Assembly (NCBI GenBank): GCA_003170875.1
Contig: PMYJ01000091.1
Location: 1-9,619 of the forward strand
Direction of reading: 5' to 3'
Origin: Candidatus Dormiibacterota bacterium
Lineage (GTDB): Bacteria; Chloroflexota; Dormibacteria; Aeolococcales; Aeolococcaceae
DNA length: 9,619 nucleotides
Part shown: positions 1 to 6,101 of the stretch, piece after piece
How the letters are laid out: every line of letters starts with the position of its first letter
How positions within the stretch are numbered: the stretch's first letter is position 1
Made by a program: the position numbers and the translations under genes
The notes under the pieces: model-generated
Database searches by the model: none
What the model saw: only the letters and a program-made list of their open reading frames with translations
What the model was told of the DNA's origin: nothing

Positions 1-585
1 GCGGGGGCGATGCTCTCCCTGCTCGGCGTGTCCTACATGCCCTTCCTGCCCGTGCTGGCCTCGAGCCGGCTCCACGTCGGCTCCGGCGGGCTGGGCTTGA
101 TGTACAGCGTGGGCGGGGTGGGCGGTCTCACCGGCGCTCTGCTGCTCAGCGCCCTTGGCCGCGGCCGTGGGCGCCGCTGGTTCCTGGTCGGTGGGGGCGT
201 GCTCTACGCGCTGAGCCTGGCAACGGTGGCGCGTTCCTCCTGGTTGGGGTGGACGTTGCCAGCGCTGGTGGGAGTGAGCCTCGCCTTCGTGGCCATCAAC
301 ACGACGCTCATCACCGTGATCCAGACCGACGCCGACCCCGCCGTCCGAGGCCGTTTACTGGGTCTCTACGCAACCCAGGCGGTCGGCCTGCAACCGCTGG
401 GCACGCTGCTCTACAGCGTCCTAGGACCCGCCCAACTCTTCAACGGGGTCACCGTCGGAGCGGTGCTGGTGGGCGCGTGCGCTGTCGCGGTCGGACTGGG
501 CGGCGGCCTGGCGACTGGCGGAACCGTCGTTGCCTCGCTTCCGACGGCAAGCCCATCCCCCCTGAAGGGCGGGCCCGGAGACTAG
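1..585 (+). CDS. MFS transporter, C-terminal part (cut by left edge)
   Basis: The reading frame is open from base 1 (the ATG at 10 is internal) to TAG at 583-585, giving 194 residues. It is a chain of hydrophobic helices (GLGLMYSVGGVGGLTGALLL, the segment around ALVGVSLAFVAINTTLITVI, and the GAVLVGACAVAVGLGGGL end) with a short basic loop (GRGRGRRW) between helices. The stretch TDADPAVRGRLLGLY is the RGR-type cytoplasmic loop seen in the second half of EntS/MFS_3-like exporters, followed by a helix with PLG. I infer the last five or six helices of a 12-helix proton-driven exporter in the inner membrane; the substrate cannot be read. There is a short hydrophilic tail. The next gene on this strand is over 1.2 kb away, so it probably ends its transcription unit. 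The family is fairly sure, the subfamily less so. Confidence 0.85.
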   Translation, partial: AGAMLSLLGVSYMPFLPVLASSRLHVGSGGLGLMYSVGGVGGLTGALLLSALGRGRGRRWFLVGGGVLYALSLATVARSSWLGWTLPALVGVSLAFVAINTTLITVIQTDADPAVRGRLLGLYATQAVGLQPLGTLLYSVLGPAQLFNGVTVGAVLVGACAVAVGLGGGLATGGTVVASLPTASPSPLKGGPGD

Positions 586-1022
586 AAGAGAGCGTGACCT
601 GCGGCCGCGCCAGGGCCTGGGTGTTGACCGCCGCGAACCTACAGGTAGTGCGCCGTCCGTGGGACCTCATGGGGGCCCTCGTCCACCTGTAGGTCCACCG
701 TGGGTCGCATACGGCCCTCGCCGGCCCTTCCCCCACCCCTGCCCCGAGGGTTCCGATGGCGACGAGCCCGTGGAAGATTGGGCCTGGCGGAACGAATCGG
801 AGACGAGACCGTTCGGTGGTTGGAGTCCTGCTGAATAGTCCCAGCTACACCGTTTTCGAACCGCGAGGTCGTGATCGACGGCGCACGTACCCGGCTCGGG
901 CGTCCTCGGCCGGTAGACGTTGCCCCCTCCCCCATCGGGCCCCGCGCGGTCGATCATGGCCGTCCGATCGTCGCTGCTCGTGACGCCAACCTCGGAAAGG
1001 AAGGAACCGACCCACGGGGACT
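586..1022. other. Gene-poor intergenic stretch with one inverted-repeat pair
   Basis: No frame here looks coding: the open frames are Arg/Pro/Gly-rich shadows without a ribosome site, domain or hydrophobic pattern. The only ordered elements seen are the paired ACCT-NN-AGGT boxes at 637-694 (separate entry) and a G-rich minus strand around 921-945. It separates the convergent ends of the MFS and TetR genes, and no clear hairpin plus T-run terminator was seen. Confidence 0.5.
637..694. repeat. Inverted repeat of two 10-bp ACCT-NN-AGGT boxes
   Basis: ACCTACAGGT at 637-646 is repeated in perfect inverted orientation as ACCTGTAGGT at 685-694, with 38 bp between. Each box is itself an imperfect palindrome (ACCT-NN-AGGT), so this looks like two copies of one dimeric protein-binding site in opposite orientation, or the base of a stem. 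It lies downstream of the MFS gene, not beside an obvious promoter, so a regulatory role is only a guess. Confidence 0.35.
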
Positions 1023-1670
1023 TCAGCAGCGAGACTGGCCCGCCTCGGCGCCGTAGCGCAGTCCGTCGATGAGGAGCCCGACCATCCGTTGGCTGTAGGC
1101 GACTCCGTCATCGCCCATGGGTACGAACAGACTGGCAATGGCGTACAGGAGATCCTTCGGGTTGATGTCGGCACGAATCTCGCCGCTCGCTGTCGCGGCT
1201 TCGAGCAGCGATGCGAGTGCGGGTTCGAACCGCTGCCAGAAGTAGCCGGGCAGTTCGTCGAACGCCGGATCGCCAGAGTGCAGGGCCTTGGCCAGTCGTG
1301 GTTTGCTCGCGACGAGCTCGGCGTACCGGTGCAGCCAGTTCGTGAGTGCTGCTCCTGGCTCGTGCGAGGCTGCCAGGGCTGGTGCTGCGTCAGCGCAGGC
1401 ATCTATCTCGCGCTGAAGCACAGACTTGACCAGGTCCGAGCGCTGCGGGAAGTGTCGGTAGAGCGTTCCGACCCCGACACCAGCCTGATCGGCGATTTCC
1501 TTCGCGGGTGCGTCGACGCCTGACGTGGTGAAGACGGCCTTTGCTGCCTGGAGAAGGGAGTCGATATTGCGCTGCGCGTCGGCTCGCAACCGACGCGGCG
1601 TGCCGGCGGGTGCGCCCGGGCCTGCCGAAGTGGTCGAGTCGGCCCCGGCTGCCGCGGTGTTCTCGGTCAC
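1023..1670 (-). CDS. TetR/AcrR-family transcriptional repressor
   Basis: A 215-residue protein, the normal TetR size. After a low-complexity Ala/Gly/Thr N-terminus (1-25) comes the DNA-binding domain (about 30-85): helix 1 NIDSLLQAAKAVFTTSGVDA, then the helix-turn-helix EIADQAGVGVGTLYRHFPQR, the TetR signature. The remainder is a helical ligand-binding/dimer domain (SPxxLLxAIASLFVP-like helices towards the end). I chose the GTG at 1670-1668 because GGAGGGG lies about 5-10 nt upstream; the frame stays open to 1772, but that extension has no ribosome site and would cover the promoter. It is divergent from the aldo/keto reductase with 131 bp between, so by TetR convention it probably represses the reductase and itself through the TTCCG palindromes in that gap. 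The inducer is unknown. Confidence 0.9.
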   Translation of the reverse strand: MTENTAAAGADSTTSAGPGAPAGTPRRLRADAQRNIDSLLQAAKAVFTTSGVDAPAKEIADQAGVGVGTLYRHFPQRSDLVKSVLQREIDACADAAPALAASHEPGAALTNWLHRYAELVASKPRLAKALHSGDPAFDELPGYFWQRFEPALASLLEAATASGEIRADINPKDLLYAIASLFVPMGDDGVAYSQRMVGLLIDGLRYGAEAGQSRC

Positions 1671-1683
1671 GACACCCCTCCGC

Positions 1684-1712
1684 TTGCTTTCCGGAAAGCT
1701 ATTCCGTATAGT
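1684..1712 (+). promoter_or_regulatory. Sigma-70-type promoter for the aldo/keto reductase
   Basis: TTGCTT (1684-1689) and TATAGT (1707-1712) are separated by exactly 17 bp, a good -35/-10 pair for a housekeeping sigma factor. It predicts a transcript starting near 1719 with a leader of about 80 nt before the ATG at 1802. Both elements are interleaved with palindromes that suit TetR repression. Confidence 0.55.
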
Positions 1713-1720
1713 TACCGGAA
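1686..1720. promoter_or_regulatory. Candidate TetR operators in the divergent promoter region
   Basis: GCTTTCCGGAAAGC at 1686-1699 is a perfect 14-bp palindrome lying in the promoter spacer. A second TTCCG...CGGAA inverted pair with 9 bp between spans 1702-1720 and covers the -10 box. Both share the half-site TTCCG. A further CCGTAT (1704-1709)/ATACGG (1743-1748) inverted pair is present. Position over the promoter between a TetR gene and its divergent target is the usual arrangement for autorepression plus target repression; binding itself is inferred. Confidence 0.55.
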
Positions 1721-1801
1721 GAGCATTCCACTTCCGTTCAGAATACGGCATCCGAGGGATGCGGGTCACCACACGTCGACCACAACCCCAGGAGAGGCCG
1801 C

Positions 1802-2830
1802 ATGCAGTACCGCACCCTCGGCCGGACCGGCATCAAGGTCAGCCCCTACGGGCTCGGCGCACTGATGTTCGGCGCGTCCATCGGCAACCCCGACCACGAC
1901 GACTCGATTCGTCTCATCCACAAAGCGCTGGACGCGGGGATCAACTTAATCGATACTGCCGACGCATACTCCCGGGGCGCATCCGAAGAGGTCGTGGGCA
2001 AAGCCCTCAAAGGGCGTCGTGACAGCGTCGTTCTCGCAACCAAGTTCGGTCTCCCGATGGGTGACGATCCCAATCAGCGGGGCACCTCGCGGCGCTGGAT
2101 CATGACGGCGGTCGAGAACTCGCTGCGCCGCCTGCAGACCGATCACATCGACCTCTACCAGATCCAGCGCCTGGATCCCGACACCGACGTCGAAGAGACG
2201 CTGTCCGCGCTCTCGGACCTGATCCACAGCGGCAAAGTCCGCGCGATCGGGTCGTCCATGACGCCAGCTTCTGATATCGTCGAGGCCCAGTGGGTTGCCG
2301 AGCGCCGTGGCCTGGAACGATTCCACACCGAGCAGCCGTGCTATTCGATACTCAACCGCAGCATCGAGTCCGAAGTGTTGCCGATTGCGCAACGCTACGG
2401 GATGGGCGTGCTGGTGTGGGGCCCACTCGGACAAGGAATGCTCACCGGACGCGCCCGTAAGGGCAAGCAGACGGACCTCGTCCGCGCCCCGCTCTTGAAG
2501 GCCATCAGTGACGAGCGTCGCCTCGATGCGGTCGAGCAGCTCATTCCGCTCGCCGAGGACGCGGGCTTGCCGATAACGCAGCTCGCTATGGCGTTCGCGA
2601 CCACGCATCCTGGCGTGACCAGCGCACTCCTCGGGCCGCACACCACGGAGCAACTCGACGATCTGCTCGCCGGCATGGACGTCACGCTCCCAGACGAGAT
2701 CCTCGACCGGATCGATGAAATCGTCCAGCCCGGAACCGACATCGGCAGGCTCGACCAGGCCTACGTGCCCCCGGCCCTCCACAATCCGAGCCTCCGTCGC
2801 CGACCCGTCGAGGAACGCGCCGCCGGGTGA
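1802..2830 (+). CDS. Aldo/keto reductase with catalytic His replaced by Gln
   Basis: A 342-residue (beta/alpha)8 aldo/keto reductase, presumably NADPH-dependent and cytoplasmic. The N-terminus (MQYRTLGRTGIKVSPYGLG) and GINLIDTADAYSRGASEEVVG are family hallmarks. Of the catalytic tetrad, Asp51, Tyr56 and Lys81 (LATKFG) are present, but the usual YQxHRPDP motif reads YQIQRLDP, so Gln122 (CAG at 2165-2167) stands where the His should be. The cofactor region is intact: IGSS at about 150 and a C-terminal SALLGPHTTEQLDDLL. It resembles the YajO/YghZ-like AKR group; the substrate is unknown. The start has AGGAGAGG at 1790-1797. It is divergent from a TetR gene that probably controls it. Family very sure; activity uncertain because of the His loss. 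Confidence 0.93.
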   Translation: MQYRTLGRTGIKVSPYGLGALMFGASIGNPDHDDSIRLIHKALDAGINLIDTADAYSRGASEEVVGKALKGRRDSVVLATKFGLPMGDDPNQRGTSRRWIMTAVENSLRRLQTDHIDLYQIQRLDPDTDVEETLSALSDLIHSGKVRAIGSSMTPASDIVEAQWVAERRGLERFHTEQPCYSILNRSIESEVLPIAQRYGMGVLVWGPLGQGMLTGRARKGKQTDLVRAPLLKAISDERRLDAVEQLIPLAEDAGLPITQLAMAFATTHPGVTSALLGPHTTEQLDDLLAGMDVTLPDEILDRIDEIVQPGTDIGRLDQAYVPPALHNPSLRRRPVEERAAG

Positions 2831-2878
2831 CGGCATCCTCGATCGCATCCGGCCACACCCACGGTTTCGTGTTCCACC

Positions 2879-3094
2879 TTATCGCTTGGTGTGTTCCGCG
2901 TCCCCAAGCTTCTCGTCAGTAACCAGTTCATCTTCCGGGGTGAGGATGGGAACGCGCCCGGCGAAGGTCTGAGCTCGGGATGTTGACTCGACGAGGAAGC
3001 CGAGAGCTGCAACGCTCGCCACTGTGATGGCGACGACCATCACCACACGCGAACCCCCGCTGATCCGGTAGGAGACGGGCTCGTTCGGGTTCAC
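2879..3094 (-). CDS. Small single-pass membrane protein, unknown function
   Basis: From the GTG at 3094 the product is 71 residues: a short polar N-terminus (VNPNEPVSYRISGGSR), one transmembrane helix (VVMVVAITVASVAALGFLVE), and a charged C-terminal tail (TPEDELVTDEKLGDAEHTKR). Third positions are mostly G/C, as in real genes here. The start is uncertain: the frame opens upstream to a GTG at 3175, and neither start has a strong ribosome site; I prefer 3094 because the longer form adds an Arg/Ala-rich unpatterned segment. It is divergent from another small membrane gene at 3190. No family recognised. Confidence 0.5.
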   Translation of the reverse strand: MNPNEPVSYRISGGSRVVMVVAITVASVAALGFLVESTSRAQTFAGRVPILTPEDELVTDEKLGDAEHTKR

Positions 3095-3189
3095 GGACCC
3101 AGTCTCTAGCTGGTTGCGCGAGGCTGCGGCTCGGGCGAAGCGGCCATCTTGAACCCTCGTTACGGCGCCGCACACCTCTTAGCGGTGGC

Positions 3190-3516
3190 ATGATGGATCT
3201 AATGTTCAGCCGCCGTAGCTCACAGCCGTCGGAGGCCGACGCCGCAACATTTCGGGAAGCCGGGCGCGAGAACCAGGATGATGCCCCCTCCTGGGCATGG
3301 AGACTCCTTTCGGTCGCTCCTCTGGGCGGCGCAGCGGCGTCCGCCGTTTTCGTCACTGGGGGCTTCCCCCTCTGGGTCCCGATTCTCCTCGCGGTGCTGG
3401 GCGTGACGGCGCTTCTGGCTCCCCCTTGGGCCACTCGCGCCGCCACGCTGCGCACGCTCCCAGTCGCCGTAGAGGTGTTGGTGCGCGTCGTGCACTTCTT
3501 CTTCGGGCCCACGTAA
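3190..3516 (+). CDS. Small two-helix membrane protein, unknown function
   Basis: A 108-residue frame. The first 35 residues are polar and charged (SRRSSQPSEADAATF onwards), followed by two hydrophobic helices (roughly 39-60 and 62-79, LLSVAPLGGAAASAVFV and PLWVPILLAVLGVTALLA), a basic loop and an amphipathic end VEVLVRVVHFFFGPT. In-frame ATGs at 3190, 3193 and 3202 give nearly the same product; no convincing Shine-Dalgarno was seen. It is divergent from the small membrane gene ending at 2879. No family recognised; likely real by hydrophobic pattern and third-position bias. Confidence 0.5.
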   Translation: MMDLMFSRRSSQPSEADAATFREAGRENQDDAPSWAWRLLSVAPLGGAAASAVFVTGGFPLWVPILLAVLGVTALLAPPWATRAATLRTLPVAVEVLVRVVHFFFGPT

Positions 3517-3557
3517 TGAGGGGCAATGCTGGGGATCCCGCCTCCATGATAGAGGCG

Positions 3558-3615
3558 AAGAACCTCACGGGCGAAGAGCTCGTCGCACGAGCTTGCCGTT
3601 GAAGCTCTCGACGTG
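3558..3615 (-). pseudogene. Frameshifted relic of an IS3-family transposase
   Basis: Reading leftwards from 3615, HVESFNGKL (3615-3589) is followed, after one extra base at 3588, by CDELFAREVL (3587-3558). Joined, this is almost the IS3-family DDE motif (Y/H)VESFNGRLRDELL...E, around and just after the catalytic Glu of the integrase core. The extra base breaks the frame, and neither flank continues the family pattern, so only about 60 bp survive. It shows that an insertion sequence once sat in this accessory patch. Confidence 0.6.
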
Positions 3616-3636
3616 CGGGTGGCGCCGAGTACGAGG

Positions 3637-3903
3637 TCAGCGTCGCCGTAGGTACCTCGCGGCCTGCATACCTCCCAGTCCGATGGCGAGGGACGGGATT
3701 CCAAGGGCCACCTGGGAGACGACGTCAGGATCTGAGGCGTGGGCGAAGAAAGAAATGAGAGCGAATATCAAGCCTGAGGCGCCCGCGTAAACCAGCATTA
3801 TGGACACGACCAGCAGGAGTGTCGAAAGAGCTCGTCGACCCACCTGCACTCTTCCCTTGCTGGCCTCGTCCCTAGCCTGGTCTGGACCCCTCGCTAGTCC
3901 CAT
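3637..3903 (-). CDS. Small two-helix membrane protein downstream of the AbiE-like toxin
   Basis: From the ATG at 3903 the product is 88 residues: a charged N-terminus, a long hydrophobic hairpin (STLLLVVSIMLVYAGASGLI then FALISFFA), a short DPD loop, a second helix (VALGIPSLAIGLGGMQAA) and a basic end RYLRRR. The ATG overlaps the 3' end of the toxin gene by 32 bp; alternative GTG starts at 3849 and 3843 would follow the toxin stop by about 22-28 nt and have AAGGGA just upstream. Either way it is co-oriented and tightly spaced, so probably transcribed with the antitoxin and toxin. Codon use is somewhat less GC-rich (ATA, TCA, TCT) than in its neighbours. No family recognised. Confidence 0.55.
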   Translation of the reverse strand: MGLARGPDQARDEASKGRVQVGRRALSTLLLVVSIMLVYAGASGLIFALISFFAHASDPDVVSQVALGIPSLAIGLGGMQAARYLRRR

Positions 3904-4609
3904 CAATCCCACTGGCGCGGGCCACCGGTGGGGGCTCGACAAGGGCGGCCGCCCGGTCGGCACCCCTTAGCTCGGCCACTGCCGCGCCGACGTGCGCAGA
4001 GGTGGTCCGGAGCCACGCGCGTTCCGGCCTCGAGAGGGGGAGGTCGCGGAGGTACCCAAGCGCCTCATCGACCGCAGGGGTGAGAGCCGATCCCTCGAGT
4101 GCTGAGGCGCCGAGGACAGCGGCGAGCTGGCCGGGATCCGGCGCCTCGTTCCGCAGGAGCAGCCACACCTCCTCGCGATCCTTCTCCCCTGGCAAGGTGT
4201 CGGGACGGTCGAGGAGAGCGGCGAGCTTGGTCGCCAGGTGAGCTGGCGCGTCGAGCACGCGTCGCCCGTCCATGCTGACCGCGTGGGGAGGGAGAGCGCT
4301 CACCGGCAGCTGCAGCCGTGTGCCCAAAGTCGACTGGTGAGGGACGTAGAGATCGACGTGGATACCGTTGACCTCCGAACGCCACTTCGTCCCCAGGTGG
4401 GTCGTCTTGGTCACCGGCCAGCGGGCAGCCAGAATGTCCAGCTCATGAGGCTGAAGGACGAGGTCGATGTCGTGGCTCCGGGGTGCCCCCGCCCGAAAGT
4501 GGCTGGCCCACCCACCGATGAGAATGGCCTCCGGGACGACGGCTAGGACCTCGCCAAGAGTCCGCTCACTGAGTTGCGTCAGCTCGGGAGGGTAGAACTC
4601 AGTCGGCAC
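3872..4609 (-). CDS. AbiEii-like nucleotidyltransferase toxin
   Basis: From the GTG at 4609 the product is 245 residues. The nucleotidyltransferase core is visible: ILIGGWASHFRAG (29-41) with the GG turn, then RSHDIDLVL (44-52) supplying metal-binding Asp47 and Asp49, then HVDLYVP with a third carboxylate Asp86. Further on, HLATKLAALLDRP (124-136) and EKDREEVWLLL (142-152) match the Lys and KDR-x-D/E helices typical of the AbiEii/DUF1814 family. AbiEii toxins transfer nucleotides onto cellular targets (tRNA in studied relatives); the target here is unknown. The start overlaps the upstream antitoxin gene by 11 nt, with GGGGAG about 7 nt before the GTG, a coupled-translation arrangement. It could instead be a housekeeping-like nucleotidyltransferase, but the partner favours a toxin-antitoxin pair. 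Confidence 0.75.
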   Translation of the reverse strand: MPTEFYPPELTQLSERTLGEVLAVVPEAILIGGWASHFRAGAPRSHDIDLVLQPHELDILAARWPVTKTTHLGTKWRSEVNGIHVDLYVPHQSTLGTRLQLPVSALPPHAVSMDGRRVLDAPAHLATKLAALLDRPDTLPGEKDREEVWLLLRNEAPDPGQLAAVLGASALEGSALTPAVDEALGYLRDLPLSRPERAWLRTTSAHVGAAVAELRGADRAAALVEPPPVARASGIDGTSEGSRPG

Positions 4610-5198
4610 GCGTGAGCTCCCCGATGAGGCTCTCGGTGAAGCGAGCGGCAGGCCAGCCCGGGGTGTTGAAGAGATCGACGAACGCTTGGCAGAGCGGCAC
4701 CACCGGCCCGTACCGGCCCAGCCAGGAATCGGGCGTGTGCACCTCGAGGACGGTGCCGCCCCCTCCCTCCGCGACCGGCCACGCATCGGGTAAGTCCGCC
4801 GGGTCGCCGTAGCAGACGACCCGGTCGTAGTCCGAAACCCGGTTGCCCCCACGCCGCGCCACGACGGCCCCGAACCCGCTCAGGAGGAAGCCCTCTGGAA
4901 GCTGACGCTCCACCTCGGTGGCTGGGGCACCGATCTCGCGCCGGAGCGCCAGGTCACTGGCCATGTCGCGATGGCCAGCCCAGAGCAGGAGCAGGCGCAG
5001 GGGGTCGACCAAGCTGAAGCCACCGCCCGGCCGGCGGGTCACGGCGCCGATCGCCATCGGCCGCTGCAGGGCGCGGTGCACCGTGGACACGGGGAGACCC
5101 AGCTCGGCGGCGACGGAGGCGAGGTTTGCGTAGCGGCGGCGGCCGGTCAACTCCCCCTGGGCGAGCAACTCGCGCCACACGGCCTCGGTGTGATTCAT
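4599..5198 (-). CDS. AbiEi-like winged-helix antitoxin / autoregulator
   Basis: A 199-residue protein. Residues about 5-60 form a winged helix: NLASVAAELGLPVSTVHRAL is the helix-turn-helix and GAVTRRPGGGFSLVDP the wing, followed by LRLLLLWAGHRD. The C-terminal domain (about 85-199) starts FLLSGFGAVVARRGGNRVSDY and is an alpha/beta unit as in AbiEi-type antitoxins, which bind DNA with the N-terminus and oppose the toxin with the C-terminus. The start ATG at 5198 has no clear ribosome site. It is first in the operon, overlaps the toxin start by 11 nt, and has a 28-bp palindrome 13 nt upstream of its ATG, fitting autorepression. Specific AbiEi subfamily not assigned; a simple MarR-like regulator is the alternative. 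Confidence 0.7.
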   Translation of the reverse strand: MNHTEAVWRELLAQGELTGRRRYANLASVAAELGLPVSTVHRALQRPMAIGAVTRRPGGGFSLVDPLRLLLLWAGHRDMASDLALRREIGAPATEVERQLPEGFLLSGFGAVVARRGGNRVSDYDRVVCYGDPADLPDAWPVAEGGGGTVLEVHTPDSWLGRYGPVVPLCQAFVDLFNTPGWPAARFTESLIGELTRAD

Positions 5199-5210
5199 GC
5201 GATCATGGTA

Positions 5211-5238
5211 CCAGTTTCCAGCTATAGCTGTAAACCGG
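5211..5238. promoter_or_regulatory. 28-bp palindrome, candidate operator of the AbiE-like operon
   Basis: The core CAGCTATAGCTG (5219-5230) is a perfect 12-bp palindrome. It is flanked symmetrically by GTTT (5214-5217) and AAAC (5232-5235) and by CC (5211-5212) and GG (5237-5238), with only two unpaired positions per arm, so 12 of 14 base pairs match. The TATA centre may double as the -10 of the operon's promoter. Distance to the antitoxin ATG is 13 nt. AbiEi proteins are known to repress their operon by binding inverted repeats; binding here is inferred. Confidence 0.6.
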
Positions 5239-5289
5239 ATCGGTTATCGCGGTGGCGGCGTCACGACGCCGCTCGTCCTGGTGGTGGGC

Positions 5290-5403
5290 ATGCTGACCGA
5301 AATCCTCAGCCGGGCCCTGGCGGGGGCCGTGCGGGTCGTGGTCGGAGTCTTCGCCTTCGGCGCCCTGCTGGCCCTTCTGGATCTCTTCCTGACGCACACC
5401 TGA
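5290..5403 (+). CDS. Tiny membrane peptide divergent from the AbiE-like operon
   Basis: From the ATG at 5290 the product is 37 residues, nearly all one hydrophobic helix (ALAGAVRVVVGVFAFGALLA then LLDLFLTHT) after MLTEILSR. Almost every codon ends in G or C from about 5257 to the TGA at 5401-5403, arguing that it is translated. GGTGGTGGG precedes the ATG; GTG codons at 5281/5284 and an ATG at 5197 are in-frame alternatives, but the longest form would read through the palindromic operator with poorer codon use. Function unknown. Confidence 0.4.
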   Translation: MLTEILSRALAGAVRVVVGVFAFGALLALLDLFLTHT

Positions 5404-5454
5404 CCCTGTGAGACGGCACGGCCGTGGGTGCGAGCTGCCCCCGGGCCATGTCGT

Positions 5455-5460
5455 GATACA
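5455..5460 (+). promoter_or_regulatory. -10-like box for a leaderless methyltransferase mRNA
   Basis: GATACA at 5455-5460 lies 8 nt before the methyltransferase ATG at 5469, and no Shine-Dalgarno sequence lies between. That spacing places the transcription start at or next to the ATG, the layout of leaderless mRNAs that are common in actinobacteria. No convincing -35 box was found. Confidence 0.35.
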
Positions 5461-5468
5461 CAACGTGC

Positions 5469-6101
5469 ATGAGCGACGACACGGGAGCACTCGACCGTGT
5501 GCCGGGTCCCAATCGACCGAGGCACGAGAACTTCGATGCGTCCTATGCCGGCACACCCGCATGGGACATCGGCCGACCTCAGTCTGCCTTCCTGGAACTT
5601 GCTGAGGGAGGCGTTCTGCGCGGTCGAGTGCTGGACGTCGGCTGTGGGACCGGAGAGCATGCCCTCATGGCCGCTCGCCTCGGCCACCAGGCCACCGGCA
5701 TCGACACGGCCCAGACAGCGATCGCCATCGCACAAGGCAAGGCCCGCGACCGAGGCCTGACCGCCCGGTTCCTCGTTGGGGACGCCCTTCGGCTATCCGA
5801 CCTCGACGAACAGTTCGACAACGTGCTCGACTGCGGACTCTTTCATGTCCTTGACGACGGTGACCGTGTCCAGTATGTCGACAGCCTCCGGGCCGCTCTT
5901 CCGCCAGGCGGCCACCTTTACGTGCTGTGCTTCAGTGACCGCCAGCCCGGCGACTGGGGACCCCGGCGGGTTACCCAGGACGAGATCAGGGCCAGCTTCC
6001 GCGATGGGTGGCAGGTGGAGTCGATCGAAGCCTCCACGATCGCCACCAACAATATCCCGAGTGGCGCACTCGCCTGGCGAGTGTCCATCAGCCGAAGCTG
6101 A
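5469..6101 (+). CDS. Class I SAM-dependent methyltransferase
   Basis: A 210-residue Rossmann-type methyltransferase, complete in size. The lead-in PAWDIGRPQSAF (30-41) is typical of TPMT/TehB-like small methyltransferases. Motif I VLDVGCGTGEHAL (54-66) binds SAM, the acidic residue of motif II is Asp79 (ATGIDTAQTA), FLVGDALRL (101-109) is motif III, and FDNVLDCGLFHVLDD is motif IV/post-IV. The C-terminal strands (HLYVLCFSD, LAWRVSISRS) complete the fold. The acceptor substrate cannot be read. The gene stands alone between the tiny membrane ORF and a convergent recombinase relic, and probably starts with a leaderless mRNA. Fold certain; substrate unknown. Confidence 0.92.
   Translation: MSDDTGALDRVPGPNRPRHENFDASYAGTPAWDIGRPQSAFLELAEGGVLRGRVLDVGCGTGEHALMAARLGHQATGIDTAQTAIAIAQGKARDRGLTARFLVGDALRLSDLDEQFDNVLDCGLFHVLDDGDRVQYVDSLRAALPPGGHLYVLCFSDRQPGDWGPRRVTQDEIRASFRDGWQVESIEASTIATNNIPSGALAWRVSISRS

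Noticed and set aside
1220..1235. GGTTCGAACC, resembling a tRNA T arm
   Set aside because: It lies inside the TetR coding sequence (RFEPAL) and has no surrounding cloverleaf.
845..1402. Open minus-strand frame of 185 codons overlapping the TetR gene
   Set aside because: It overlaps TetR in another frame, is Ser/Arg/Pro-rich and lacks a start signal.
1946..2848. A 300-codon open frame on the minus strand over the aldo/keto reductase gene
   Set aside because: It is the antisense shadow of a clear aldo/keto reductase, with no ribosome site or family motif; long antisense frames are expected in GC-rich genes.
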